Source: Amphibalanus amphitrite | Taxonomy: Eukaryota; Arthropoda; Thecostraca; Balanomorpha; Balanidae | Assembly (NCBI RefSeq): GCF_019059575.1 | Contig: NW_024881848.1 | Coordinates: 434,001-498,000 of the forward strand | Direction: 5' to 3' | DNA: 64,000 nucleotides | In this document: in pieces, positions 46,153-58,150 of the stretch | Numbering within the stretch: position 1 is the first letter of the stretch | Layout of the letters: every line of letters starts with the position of its first letter | Notes under the pieces: model-generated | Seen by the model: the letters and a program-made list of their open reading frames with translations, nothing else | Database searches by the model: none | Told to the model about the DNA's origin: nothing | Position numbers and translations under genes: made by a program

Positions 46153-46622
46153 CATATTTACGTCTGGACAACGAGTTGCGTTGGAGAGGCCGGAAATAGT
46201 GGCGATTTCAGGACCGCAAGAATGGACCGTCATTGAAATGATTCTTTTTTAAACCGTGCACTGTTTTCGGCCGGAATTTAATAGTTACTACAAAATATTT
46301 TGTAATTACGTTTCCACCAAGAATGAATGCCATCAGGGCTAAATTTTTAATACTATTGCATATTGTCAAGAAGCATATAGTGCTGTTATATTGCAGTTTA
46401 AGCGCGTTTGTTACAAAATATGAAGCGAATAAGCGTCAGTGTAATTCATCAACAGTGCCAGAAGTTAACTTGAGGGAAAGCTATTATGCTAATTGCTCTT
46501 GTCCGTCCACTAAAATTTATTAAATATTTTGCTTTGTGTATTCCAAAAGGAGAGGGAACTATTTCATTTGTGCCTTCATGTCAGAATTGAAGGTGGATCA
46601 TTAAATTTTCAACGCAGTTTAC

Positions 46623-46926
46623 AAACAAGCATTTGGTCTTTCTCGTTTATAAGCAGTGGCTAAGAAAAGGTTGATCAATCCTGAAGTTCAGTCATCGCAA
46701 GGCAGTCATCGTACCTCAACTTGGCAGCAAGATCCCCCAAGGACAGAGGATATATTGTATACATGTCCTGTAAATCAAAACAAACAAGCATTTGGTCTTT
46801 CTCGTATATAAGTAGTAGCTAAGAAAAGGTTGATCAATCCTGAAGTTCAGTCACCATACCTCAACTTGGCAGCAAGATCCCCCAAGGACAGAGGATATAT
46901 TGTAAACCTGTCCTGTTAATCAAAAC
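46623..46926. repeat. tandem duplication, units of 159 and 145 bp
   Basis: The unit starting AAACAAGCATTTGGTC at 46623 is repeated at 46782. The second copy lacks 14 bases and has a few substitutions. It lies within the outer transposon 46153-51816. Confidence 0.9.
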
Positions 46927-47248
46927 ATTTTTGTGCCTTCAAAGGCTTAAGTTATCTGTGGTGTGTTCGGAGTTAGGCTATATGGCCGTTTTTGTTGTAT
47001 GTTTATGTGGAGATTGAATATAACTGTGACCATGTGCTCAGGGCCTCCTCTAACATACCCACTGGGTGGGCAAATGCCCACCCAGTCACCACAATTGCCC
47101 ACCCAGTGGCGTCGATTTGCCCACCCAGAAGTGAGAAGCAAATGCAAAAATTCTGGTCCGGCCGGACGTCCGGTACTACCTTTCTGGTCTTAAGCAAACT
47201 GGAGGCTGTTTGAAGGTCAAAAAAAAAGTTTTCTGGTTGCCCGATATT

Positions 47249-48378
47249 CAGGGGCGTAGTCAGAATTTCCTCAAGGAGGGGGCCAAACGCACAGGGGCCC
47301 AAAATAACCCCCTAAAAATCCAAAAAGCCATCTGGTTGGATCCAATATTTTTTTTGGAGGGGGCCCAAATAAATAGAAAAATATTTATTAACAAAAAATA
47401 TTAGAACTGAGGGGGTAAGCAGTCCATGGGCCCTGTTAGATAGGCCCACGAATAGCTTCATAGAGTCGCCAGTCGGTTTTGAGGGCGGTCTGAGGGCCCG
47501 TAGGTCGGATAAGGGTTCTTCAGACCGTCACAGGCCCCTACAGCGCATGAGAGCCTCGTAAGCCGTCTGAGGGTCATATAAGCCGCCTAAGGGCCACTAA
47601 GACCGACAAAAGCCCTCCTTGCACTTGCAGATGCCCAGTCATGCCGACGGAGGGCTCTCTCAGACAAACTAAGGACCCGTTCAGGTCATTTGAGTGCCTC
47701 CTCAAACCGATAGGGGCCCCTCAGATCGACAATGGATCCGATCCGAGCTCCCTCAAACCGATATAGGGTCAGACCAACAGTCGGAACGCATTGATTCTGT
47801 TTACACACCGTTGGACCCAAGTTGGACCCATCCCATCCAACTGGCCCCCTGGTTTCAATAGGGCCCCAAGGCTCTAAAATTGGGGCTCTCTTGGCCAAAG
47901 TATAACTACTCAGCTGTGTCAAAGGATCTGCCGCAGGGGCCTTTGCGTCACCAAGGGCCCACTGTGTCAGCCAGGGCCCCTATAGAATAAGGACCCCTGG
48001 CTTCCAGGGGGGGGCATGGTCCCTTTGGCCCCCTCCTTGGCTATGCCACTGCAGGTGACAAGCGTTCTTCCAGGCGACCAGGGGGCAGGGGCCAGGCGAC
48101 CAGGCCCCCAGGCGACTAGCCCCCAAGCGACCGGGGCCCTCTAGGCGACCAGGGGCCCCAGGAAACCGGGGGTCATCGGATGAGTGCAGGGGCCCATTGG
48201 GTCATCAGAGGGCCACAGAAATGAAACTTCGATATCAATTTTCTTCCGAGTAAAAGACGTTTTATCCAGTGTTTGAAAAAAAATATCCCGGGGCCTGAGG
48301 GGCTCCCCCATGGCGCGTTTTGCGCTCAAGGGAGGGGGCCATTGCCCCCGTGGCCCCTCCCCCTTGGCTACGCCCCTG
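47249..48378. mobile_element. hAT-type MITE with CAGGGGCGTAG ends, nested
   Basis: The left end is CAGGGGCGTAGTCA and the right end, as complement, CAGGGGCGTAGCCA. Perfect 8-bp duplications CCGATATT lie at 47241-47248 and 48379-48386. The interior is rich in GGGCC and AGGCGACCAGGGG repeats (48070-48170). A second terminus-like block (complement of CAGTGGCATAGCCAAGG) near 48031-48051 suggests a further insertion or an older internal end. No coding capacity. Confidence 0.85.
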
Positions 48379-48497
48379 CCGATATTGTTATTCATGGACA
48401 AAGCCAGCTAAATCCCTAAATACGGCTGAGCTAAACAAATAAGCAAGAATTATTACCGGTTCGGGTAGCCTTTACTACAATGTATTATGTTAGTTAG

Positions 48498-49970
48498 CCC
48501 TCGCCCGGTGAGGGGGGTTGATGCACCCCCCTAAGGTTTTTCACAAATAACGTAAAAACGGCGGCGCTCAAATTTAGCATACCCTCTGGGCCTCTGGGGC
48601 AACCTTTTGGCACTTGTCCTAAAAATTTCAGGTCTCTAGTCTTTTCAGGTCAGGTCACCAGGTCCCAAACCCCGTACAAGGTCAGGGGAAAATTGGACTA
48701 TGTAGTTTAGCGGCAACCGAATGCCAGAGTTTTTCGTTGATAGCGTGAGTTCTATAGCACGTAGCGCTACCAAATTTAACCCTCGCATGTGTAGGGGGGT
48801 CGGATGGACCCCCCATGGTTTTTCGCGAATAACTCGCGTAAAAAGCGGCCGATCGCAATGAAACTTTCAGTACCCTCGCATTGATCAATTTTACACCTAC
48901 CCTGAAAATTTCATGACCCTGACCCAAATGACCTTTGACCTGTGACCTCTTTTCCGAGACCATGTTTGGCCGGAATCGCGATTCCGCGTATGTCGGCTCG
49001 CATTAGCCGCGCGTTTGCAAGCTTTTCGTGGTTTCAAACGTTCAAACATATGATTTGATGTTGCTCCCATGCATTAGGGTGGGTGTCAAGGTCACCTGAA
49101 GGTCAGGTCAGGTCATTGACCTTTGGTGACCTCGGGTGACCTCGGTTCACTTTTTCGAGTTTTACATGTTTCTAGGCTAGTTTGTGGAGCTGAATTCCAA
49201 TTTAGCAACCATTTGAACATTTACGAAGTAGTTTTGGTGCCTTCGTAACATGTTACGAAGCTGTCAGAGGCGGTTGACAGGTACTACGAACACCCGTCAC
49301 AACCCCTACTGGTTGACCTGACCTGACCTGACCCGACCTGGTCTAAATGCTTAAAGACATCATCTGTGATCAAAACTAACACGATATTCGTGATCAGCAC
49401 CCCGAAAAACCCCTTAGCAGCCACACTTTACGACTTTCTAATAGGTCCCGATTTTCCCGACTTTGGGTCATTGACCTGACCTGGAAGGTCAACCAATGAC
49501 TTAGGACCTTAAAATTAGGTATCATCGGCTTCCTCTCGTCACGGGCAACACGCTCGTTTTTTTCCGCGAAGCTCTAGCTTGATCAGGGGCCAAACGGCAA
49601 GGGGGGGGGTCCAACCGACCCCCCCCCCCCCTACACATTAGAAGCTGGCAAACGCCGCACACATGCGAGGGTTAAGACACGACTTGGAGCATCTGTTTGT
49701 CACTTGGCCTTGGAGTTTTAGGTTCTAGTGACCCGAGGCCAGGTCACAAGGTCACAAAAACTGGTACATTGTCAAAATAGCAAGAATACCGAATAAGAAT
49801 ACCTACCTACCACGCAGTTTGCGGAGGGCTGTACATGTAACTCTGGAACGAATCGCTCGAGCATCGCTAACCATAAAACATACGACAAAAGTTAACTTTG
49901 CAAACTATCATCTTATTTCCAATAACGGCACTGCTTATTTCGCCTCACCCCCGCCCCCCCCCCCCGCGGT
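48498..49970. mobile_element. TTAA-type MITE, subfamily 3, split by a subfamily 1 copy
   Basis: The left end CCCTCGCCCGGTGAGGGG follows TTAG (48494-48497, a decayed TTAA) and carries the family's G-run/C-run hairpin and GGTTTTTCACAAATAACG. It is interrupted by 48780-49671. The right part holds AGGTCA half-sites (about 49740-49760) and seems to end near a C run at about 49951-49966, but its terminal repeat is too decayed to place exactly. Confidence 0.55.
48780..49671. mobile_element. TTAA-flanked MITE, piggyBac-like, subfamily 1 copy B
   Basis: The 892-bp copy lies between TTAA at 48776-48779 and 49672-49675. Ends and interior match 821-1718 with few substitutions, so both copies are young. 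It carries the same 1-bp-spaced palindrome at 49110-49122. It is the innermost element of the nest. Confidence 0.88.
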
Positions 49971-51827
49971 AACAGGTTTTGAAATTGGTTGAACCTCAAA
50001 ATAGTGGCTGGATTCGCCCTTGGGCAGGGGAGTAGCGAAAATTCTGCCCACCCAGTGAAAAATCCTTAGAGGAGGCCCTGCATGTGCTTGTTTGTATACT
50101 TACGGTCAGACAGGGAACAGCACATTCACATAACATACTCACCTAGCACCTAACTCATAGCTGTACCCTGCAGGATCTGTACTTGTTCATGTCTCGAGCA
50201 TTAACAAAGCACTAAAGTAGCTTAGTAATCATTTCCCACATTTTCTGAGCATCTAACATGACATACAGCAGTGCAGAGCAGCTTCAGAGAAGAAACACTT
50301 TAAATGCACAGACTCACACCAGCCACCCAATGAGCCAGTTCCTCAGTTGACTGTTTCCCTGGACACAGCTTGGCAATGTGAGCTAACTTGGCAAGTTGAA
50401 GGTTAGCAGGTAAGATTGAGTTAGGGTGAGTACCTACCCATAACTGGGTGCTACTGCCATGCAGGTCTTGGGTAGGCTGCAAATATGTGTGATGATTGAG
50501 GTTAAGTCATCTGTCAGGTTAGTCAGGTTCAGGTATGTTCATTGCTCAGGTCACATTTTTATGGACATTTGGCAAATTAAAAAACTAACAATCTGATCTA
50601 AGCTAACCCGACTAAACATACACAACTACTGACTATAGGAACTGAGCACCTACCTACTTGTGCCTACATCTCATACCATGCCAAAGTAGAGTTCCTTGGT
50701 GGAAGATTACCCTCAGTACTTTTTATCCCAGCCCTGTGAAGAAAACTAATACTTCTAAGCTCTGAGTCACTGCTGGCCATCCACAGGAAGAAACGCTGAG
50801 ACTGGGAGTTTTGCCATTGTATATTGGACCAATAATGACTATCACAAATGACTATGAACACATAATATGATCACATCATTGCATGGATTGTCACATTGAC
50901 AATTTTACTACAATCCTTTTTTCAAGAAATACAGTGATGGTGATTAACATCAAAATCAACATAAAGTGGATTTAGTGATCCAAGCTTTCTCCTCCAATAG
51001 CAATGGAATGATCACATGTTTCATTCGCCAGACACTGAGTACCTGATGCACATTACAATCTGCATAGCTTCTAAGCATAGTAAAACTGCCCAAGTCCATT
51101 CATTCTAGATTTTAACTTGATAGTTCGCACTAATTTATCTTGCTGTTGTAAGTTATCATTCAATATTCATACCAATACATCAATATGCGCTCATCAGTAA
51201 ACATTTTCAGGCATGATCCTGCTCAGCGTGCTCTTCAGTATTGCTCCAAGGTCTGCAATATTATAGCTTGTTTTTGGACAATAAGCTCTTTTAATTTTAC
51301 TTTTTCTTGCTGATATATGAGCCCGATCAACTTGCGTTTATCAACCAAAATTTCATAACTTGTTCAACTTGATATTGATATTGCTCAGTAGTCAGGACCT
51401 CTGTCAGCCTCCTGGATACTTCAGATTGTTTTCAGTCAACATGCTTCTTAAATATGATATGAGGATTCAAAACATCCAACAAAACGACGTACAAGAGCAA
51501 GAAAACCACCAGATAAACTAAAAAATGGCCTTGGAACAGAGCCAAGTGGTGCTCCATTTGTTTGTTTACAATGATTGTAGTGCTGATGTATTTTTAGGAC
51601 TCTGAACGTCGGCTTATAAAAAATGAAACGTTTTTACAGAAGTTGTAAGGCAAGTAATATTTATCTGAAAGAACTAAAATATTCAAAAGCCAAACACTAT
51701 GAAATACATGAATCGGAACGAAAAAGTAACCCAAAAATCCAGCCTAATCACCGGCTCCTAAAACTGCAACACAATCAGCACTTTTCCCCGCAACTCGTTG
51801 TCCAGACGTAAATATGCACCCCACTCG

Positions 51828-54341
51828 CCATCGCACTCTACTGATCGCATCTACCTCAACCGGTGTCGGAATCACTCCACCCAAGGTCGCGCTTCTTGCC
51901 AGTTCTACGAAGCTTAGAGTTAAACAGCGGTTTGTGTTTGCATTCTCCGTTCATGGCGGTTTCCTTGTTTGGAAGTAGCTTGGACGTTATTTACGTTCTC
52001 CTGAGTGTTTCCATTTTTGGTGGTGGTTTACGGTGCTGAGTCCTGAACGTTATGCCCGTCCGGATTCACGATGAACCGCGACGAAGAAACATCCACCGCT
52101 ATGTGATGTCATAAACGACAGAGGACGCTGTTGATAATTCAGAAGTTATGTGATAGGTATCGACCAGAACGTGTAGACTTGCAGAGGTCAGATATGGATC
52201 TTCCCCCGAGCTGTTGTGGGACAGAAGAGTAGCGATGGTTGTATATAAGCTAAAATGTCCTTTGCCTACTTGAAATTATCCACGCGTCATTCGTGGAGGT
52301 TCCCAAATGATCCTATGGACTTGGACTTCATAGCGAAGTCCAACTTGTATTTACAATTAGTCTCCACAATTCAGTACATTAACTCCTCAATTCAGGGCTC
52401 ACTGCCTAGACAACAACTTATTGTCTGGATTCCGACATCCAGGCGGCTGGCACTCCAAACTCTATGAATTCATTGACCGCTGACCGGCGCTCGGTTCCTC
52501 TGAAGGAGGCACGTTTTCGGGTTAGGGCACGTGTCGACACCCGGTTGGCGCTGCGTGCCTTTCACTGACGCCGAGTGATGTCATCTCCCGGTGCTGGAGA
52601 TGGCCAGGTCGTGACCGGGCCGGCGCGTCTTCAGGTCAGTGATGAACGCAGGCCGTCGGCTGACAGATGGATCAGGTGCCGCCCGTCTGACCGCGAGGAG
52701 CGGGTCCCACCGCTGCCGACTGGTGCCGCGGCACCTCCGCCGGAGAAGGAGTCCTCAAGGCCCGCCGGCGCGTTGAACCAGGATGTTTTCTGTCCGGAGG
52801 CTCGGCGGCTGTGCTCGGCATGTGGTTCAGTACCGTTGTAGGCTGCGATGTGCGCTATTGGTATGCGTCGCCACGGTCTCCCCTATGGTTAGCTCATCCC
52901 ATTGTCTGGCGGAGAGCTTCCACCTTCGTCAATGTTTGCGATGGCATCTCGCTGCAGCGATACGAGGATTTCCGCGCTTGTTTTTCTTCACACAATGGTT
53001 TTTCAAGTTCATGTGTCGTATTTGTCTCTTACTCTGCTGGATATTGTTTGAACTCTTTCATTGGGTCTTACATACCTGGGAAAGTTCATCTGTAGCTGGA
53101 TGACCAGCCAGTAGAGTCCATCACTAAGGTCCATCCTTTGCCCTCTGGCTGGCTGACCAAATGCCCACTGCAGCCTGCACCACCCTCCTCTCAGCTTCAA
53201 AGCCGGCCAGCACCTATCAATAAGTCTCGGCATTCGGCCCGCGGGCCGCGCCGTCTGGACGAGCCGCGCCCTTGGCCGGGCAGGGCTGCCGGGTCACTCG
53301 GTCTCTGGTCTGACCACACCCTCGGCAGCTGCCGCGCCCCGCTGGACAGTGGGACACGCTGGACACTGGCGGATCTGCCTATGGACGATGTTCAGCGCCT
53401 TAGCGAATCTCAGATTGTGTCGACCCGGAGCTCTGTGTTAGATGGGTAGAAAGTAAGCTTTGTTAGATGAGGGTGTGGTAGCGATCGGGGCCTGCGATAT
53501 TATGCAAAGAATTTGAATAGAGCCGTTGGAGCTTCACCTAGGCTACTGACCTACGCCAAGTGATGGATGCCACGGTTCTTCTTGGGCGAGCCAAAACTAT
53601 CGGATGCGCCAGAGAAACGCAGTCCGTGAGGTTCCACCACCCAAAGCATGGGCTGCGGTCGCCGTTCTTTACCCCGCGGCCGCCATCCTCCGGTGCCCGG
53701 CCGCTGCTCTCTGCTCCCACCGCCTCCTCCGCCGGTCTATCTCACCGTGTGGCGTGCGGGGCGGCTTTGAACACCAGCCCGGTCCTCGTATCGTGATTAT
53801 GCGGTGTCGACGGCACGAGGCACAAAGACACCGCGCCGCGCGCCGGCCGTGACCCTGACGCCCCGCGCCACGCCCCCTGAACCGTCACCCCGCCCCCTGC
53901 TGCCCGTCACGGTGACAGCGCGCCTTCCTTTCTGACATTCCAGACAGCTTGTGGGAAACAATGTCCGCTCCATGTAAATATTTAATGATGAGCTATCTAT
54001 CAGACCACCCAAAATCATTCACCTGCCGATCTGTCACATTCCGATCTGTTAAAACATGTCAAAGCTGAACGCGCTCTGTCCCGCAGCCTGTCCGTATCAA
54101 ACATTCAAACACACTGGCTGCGGGCGGGTGCCGCCGGCGACTGAGGTGCTCTCCCAGCACCTGTAGTGTTATTGTGGGAGAGTCGGCGGCGCCGGACCAA
54201 GGCCGTGGCCGTGAACCTGAATCAACGAACTCGAGGGAGGGAGGGGTGGTGCGTTACACCGTTCGTACACCGCCCGTACGCCTGTGTGTGACCGGTATGG
54301 GACTCGTGCTCATGTGTCCTCGGCGCAGACAATAACTCGTG
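51828..54341. other. region without recognised genes
   Basis: GC content rises to the right. Open frames of 60-106 codons on both strands show no known domain, and no repeat was noted. Confidence 0.4.
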
Positions 54342-54927
54342 TTAGGCCCCCGTTGCCCGCGCCACTATCACCAAGCGTTCGCCTCAGTTGGCTGTCAGCG
54401 GCCGAAACCACTCGCGTCGGCTCGTTTGTAGGGTAGGACGGCCCCTAAAAAACGCACCGACGGAGTGATAACGACGAGGTATATGGTCGGGATTAAGGAT
54501 ATGCAGGTTTGACGAATCTCGAAGTCGCATCTATTAAATAGGTGAGGGTGGGTGGGAAACTTCTCGCCCACTCTCTGCTCCACTCGCCGTCCGTCGCAGT
54601 CGACGACTGCCGTTCGCGCCTCTCGGCTCTGCTGCCAGCGGCGCGCCCGTTCCTACACTCCCCTTCGCACCACCCCTAGTCAGGGTCTGCCCCGCGTCTG
54701 TCGGCGGGGTGATTTATCTGTCTCCGACCCCCGTCTCCCTTTGCTCCGGTCACGTTCAGTGGCGCCCGGGCAGGGTCCTAACCTTCCATAGCCGCGTCGC
54801 CGCTATGAGTTGATTAGGCCCCCGTTGCCCGCGCCACTATCACCAAGCGTTCGCCTCAGTTGGCTGTCAGCGGCCGAAACCACTCGCGTCGGCTCGTTTG
54901 TAGGGTAGGACGGCCCCTAAAAAACGC
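54342..54927. repeat. 114-bp identical direct repeats flanking a 358-bp segment
   Basis: The 114-bp sequence starting TTAGGCCCCCGTTGCCC occurs at 54342-54455 and again, without any difference seen, at 54814-54927. Between them lie about 103 bp and the 255-bp repeat copy A. It could be the start of a tandem array with a 472-bp period or a small terminal-repeat element; the ends are not TG..CA. Confidence 0.85.
54559..54813 (+). repeat. 255-bp dispersed repeat, copy A
   Basis: It starts ACTTCTCGCCCACTC and ends GAGTTGA. It is the same length as 58613-58867 and differs from it at one base that I could find. Near the end it carries TGGCGCCCGGGCAGGG, which resembles a tRNA primer-binding site of LTR elements, so it may be the leader of an old retroelement. 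That link is weak. Confidence 0.85.
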
Positions 54928-56500
54928 CAAATACACCCAATGGAATGAAAAAGTCTTAGGCTAAGCTTCCGCTGCCCAAACCTTTCTCGATCTCTGCTGA
55001 GCAGTTAATGGTTTGACCGCGAATCCGGGCACATGCCGCATGCGGAAAGGTTCCCAGTGTGTTCCGCTGGCGATGCCCGGTCTGTTATTGCGGCATGGCT
55101 CTTGGTGGTGAGTTTGGGTCGAACCCTTAGTTAGTGTGAACCGGGGCGGCGAGGGACTCCCTCCACCCCAAGGTCGGCTCCCGTCCTGAGTCAGCTGTGA
55201 CTGGACCCCATACTCCCCGCACAGTGCCGCCAGTGACTCGCTGTCGACCGGCGTGGGGGCGCCGCGACCCACTAATGGAACGTGACCGTGTTCGGGGTGT
55301 TCGTTAGTCGTCTGCCTCTCGTGGCCGCCGGGGGACCAGCGGGGGAGCCGGGTCGTGCGGCGTCGGCTGGTATCAGGTTGCGGCGGGCGGCCCGTCCCGC
55401 CGCTGTCGCCTGGTTTGAGGACCGTGGCGGCCCCACTGTGGGCCTCTGTGGCCCCGCGGACAGTACCGGCAGGCGGGCCCGCGGCTGCCCCGGCGTTGAC
55501 TGTCTCATCAGCCGGTCCGGTGACGTGGCGGTGCCGGGGCTGAGCCAGCGGCCGGCGGCCGGCTCTGGCTCCGCCGATGGCTGTCTTTTCTGACTGGCGG
55601 TCGGCGCAGGCGGCCTTGGGGGGGGGGGGGAGGGGCGACTGTGGTTCCCGGCGGCCCTGCCGTGTCGTTCGCTGATATTCCGGTGTGTGTGAAGCCAGGC
55701 CTGGACGCACTGCGGTCAGGGAGAGGGGGGGGGGTCCGATCCGATGGTTTTGTCCCCGTGTCGGTCTTGGACCCCCGTGTTCACGGCCTCGGGGTTGTGA
55801 TGTTTAGCCCGGCACGCTTCCCGGCGCCTAAACCGACGTCATCGGTGCTGGCTAAAATGGAACGCCGCGAATCTGGGATCAGTGGCCTGGTTTCGCCTTT
55901 GATATCGTGCTGCAGATTATCTAGTCGTCGGCCGCGGTCCCGTAGACCTATGTTGCGCGCAACTTAGCCGCGGCGTCGGCGGCGGACCCGGTTTACGTGC
56001 TCATACGACCGCACATACATAAATGAGGTTTGTATGGCCATGTGGCCGTGAATGACTGGTAGAAAAGGTTGTGCATGGATTCCGGTGCTGTGATGGCACC
56101 GCACGCAAAGCACAGTGCCTCACGGAAAGTAGGAACGGTGCATTGTTAGCGTACTTTAAACGCACCTACCCCTACCTAAGAATCACGTGCTGTTCATGAG
56201 GCCTGTGAGCACGGACGCCGATGACTTTTCTGCCGCTCCGTTCTGGCCTGCGGGATGACGACTTTGGATTGCCAGCGCATGTGGGGACTCACATTTGGCA
56301 GCTGCTCGCACGGGTTACCGTGGGTGGGCAGGGTTCGCGAAAGTGTCGGCTGCCAGCTTGCCGCAGATTGCAGTGTCGCGACGCTGACTCGGAGTCTCGA
56401 GATTGGGGAGCCGGCAGGCAGCGGCGTAGTCGGTGTAGTTGTGTCTGGGCATGATCTTGCATGCATTTTGTCTGTGCTTGCTCGATTCCTGCACTCAGAA
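54928..56500. other. GC-rich region without recognised genes
   Basis: A 249-codon frame on the - strand (54961-55710) is Pro/Arg/Gly-rich, matches nothing that I recognise and has rival frames on the opposite strand. G and C runs occur near 55619-55632 and 55725-55736. Confidence 0.4.
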
Positions 56501-56519
56501 TACACTTTGAGAGCAGTTT

Positions 56520-57490
56520 GAATAAAGACTCAATTGAGCGCTGAGACCAGCCTCAAATGTGTCTGATTTTAAAACGGTTTCAGTAAGGCTTCCTAAGGGC
56601 TCATGTACCCGAATACTGGATTCAAGCGATACCGAAACTGGGGTTCGGACTGGAAACTGGTTTCATAGTGAGACTAATTTTTAAAAGCTTGACACCGAAA
56701 ATAGGTACCGACTGAGCTCTGTTTCTGCGATCAATGGCGTTGCTCAGAAAATATTCTCAAAATGTGTGATCTGTTTTGAATCGCGGGACATTAGCCCGAA
56801 ACTGATCTCTGAGACCGAAAATGGAGAAACTGTTTTCTCAGTGTGTGCGGATTGTTCGTTCGGTCTCGTCTGCCACCGCTGAGCCCAGTGTTTCAGACAT
56901 TGGACGAAAGAAGTTCATAGTCTGTCGATAGCTAGATGCCTGTCGAGTTGCAGAGCAGCCGATGCATGACGCAGACCGGGTGTGTATGTGTGTGTGTGGG
57001 GGGGGGGGGTGCGTGTGTGTGTGTGTGCGTGTGTGTTAAGCGCAAAGTGGCCGAGGCGTCGGCAGCGGACCAGGTGTGTAGTGTAGACAGAGTGGCCGAG
57101 GCGTCGGCAGCGGACCAGGTGTGTAGTGTAGACAGAGTTGCCGAGGCGTCGGCAGCGGACCAGGTGTGTAATGTAAACAGAGTAGTCGAGGCGTCGGCGC
57201 CGGACCGGATGTATGCGTATGTCGATTTGCAGAAATACGGAGGCGGCCACTTAGAAAATACTTGAGACCTTTTTACAAAGAGACTCCTTGAGTGCTAAAC
57301 CGAGCCTCCAAGGTGACTGGCTGAGATGTGTTTTTGCGGCAGCGTATGTCCATCAAGTTGCGTTCGGAAGCGCTTCTCGAAATGCGTGGTCTGTTTTGAC
57401 AAGGGGCATTATCCTAAACCTGGTCTTTGAGACAAAAAAAAAGAGATGCTGTTTTCCAGTCCCGGCGAAGAAGAAAAAAAAAGAATGTCG
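56520..57490. repeat. diverged direct duplication
   Basis: The segment about 56520-56990 (AAGACTCAATTGAGCGCTGA, then GATCTGTTTTGA, then AAACTGTTTTC, then CGAGTTGCAGAGCAGCCGA) recurs in the same order at about 57277-57502 with many changes. It indicates an old duplication that also spread the minisatellite seed. Confidence 0.6.
57050..57229. repeat. 45-bp minisatellite, four copies
   Basis: Units starting GCCGAGGCGTCGGC lie at 57050, 57095 and 57140, with a diverged one at 57185. The period is a multiple of three, so one + frame stays open as VAEASAADQVCSVDR repeats. The core can pair GCCGA with TCGGC. Confidence 0.9.
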
Positions 57491-57540
57491 AGTTGCAGAG
57501 CAGCCGAGGCGTCGGCGGCGAACCTGTTGTATATGTATCT

Positions 57541-57584
57541 ACGTATGTATGTATGTATGTATGTATGTATGTATGTATGTATGT
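57541..57584. repeat. (GTAT)n microsatellite
   Basis: About eleven tandem GTAT units. Confidence 0.95.
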
Positions 57585-57722
57585 ATTCACGTCATAGGGC
57601 ACATCCACGTAATTGAGGCTTTCCTGTACCCTGGAGTCGTTAATATAAACCAGACGATCAGTTGGGTCGGCATACATACACAGACACACACATGCACCCA
57701 CATGCACACATTATATCAACAA

Positions 57723-57815
57723 AATACCGAACACATTAGGAATCAAACAGCAAGTACCGAATTGGTATCAGTATGGTATCGGTATACCGAAAAGTTGTAT
57801 CCGAGGACATCTCTA
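57723..57815 (-). mobile_element. orphan hAT-like terminus
   Basis: Read on the - strand it starts TAGAGATGTCC and continues with GGTATACCGATACC repeats, the same plan as the 35235-38290 element. No partner end was found nearby, so it is a fragment. Confidence 0.5.
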
Positions 57816-57825
57816 CTGCAGAGTA

Positions 57826-58150
57826 GCCGAGGCGTCGGCGGCGGACCTGGTGCATGTGCGTGCCGAGGCGTCGGCGGCGGACCTGATGCATGTGCGTGCC
57901 GAGGCGTCGGCGGCGGACCTGATGCATGTGCGTGCCGAGGCGTCGGCGGCGGACCTGATGTATGTGCGTGCCGAGGCGTCGGCGGCGGACCTGATGCATG
58001 TGCATGAGTATGTATGTGCGTGAGTTGCAGAGTAGCCGAGGCGTCGGCAGCGGGCTTGATGTATGTGCAGTGCGGAGTAGCCGGGGCGTCGGACGCATTG
58101 CAGTTGCAGAGTAGCCGAGGGGTCGGCGGCGGACCTGATGTGTGTGCATG
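57826..58150. repeat. 36-bp minisatellite, five regular plus degenerate copies
   Basis: Units beginning GCCGAGGCGTCGGCGG start at 57826, 57862, 57898, 57934 and 57970. Looser copies follow at about 58036, 58079 and 58108. It shares its core with the 45-bp array at 57050-57229. Confidence 0.9.

Larger units (their letters stand above)
47039..50080. mobile_element. hAT-type transposon, interrupted by later insertions
   Basis: The ends are CAGGGCCTCCTCTAA and the exact complement; the similarity continues inward through CACTGGGTGGGCA. Perfect 8-bp duplications CATGTGCT lie at 47031-47038 and 50081-50088. There is no transposase. After removing nested elements at 47249-48378 and 48498-49970 only about 0.4 kb of its own sequence remains, so it was a small MITE. 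Confidence 0.85.
46153..51816. mobile_element. 5.66-kb inverted-repeat transposon with 11-bp duplication (Mutator-like?), host of nested elements
   Basis: A 28-bp perfect inverted repeat beginning CATATTTACGTCTGGACA lies at 46153-46180 and, as complement, at 51789-51816. Identical 11-bp CACCCCACTCG copies abut both sides (46142-46152 and 51817-51827), showing that the whole block inserted as a unit. Duplications of 9-11 bp are typical of Mutator-like elements, but no transposase frame is present, so the family is tentative. Its own DNA is AT-rich (46200-47030, 50090-51780). The hAT-type element 47039-50080 is inserted in it. Confidence 0.75.

Noticed and set aside
54961-55710. 249-codon open frame on the - strand
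   Set aside because: Pro/Arg/Gly-rich with overlapping frames on the + strand; considered as a retroelement gag because of the nearby primer-site-like motif, but no zinc knuckle or other hallmark is seen.
57288-58007. 239-codon frame across the minisatellite
   Set aside because: It is open because the 36-bp and 4-bp repeats happen to lack stops; there is no conserved domain.
57050-58150. CRISPR-like array
   Set aside because: Repeats are contiguous or nearly so with no unique spacers; this is an animal minisatellite.
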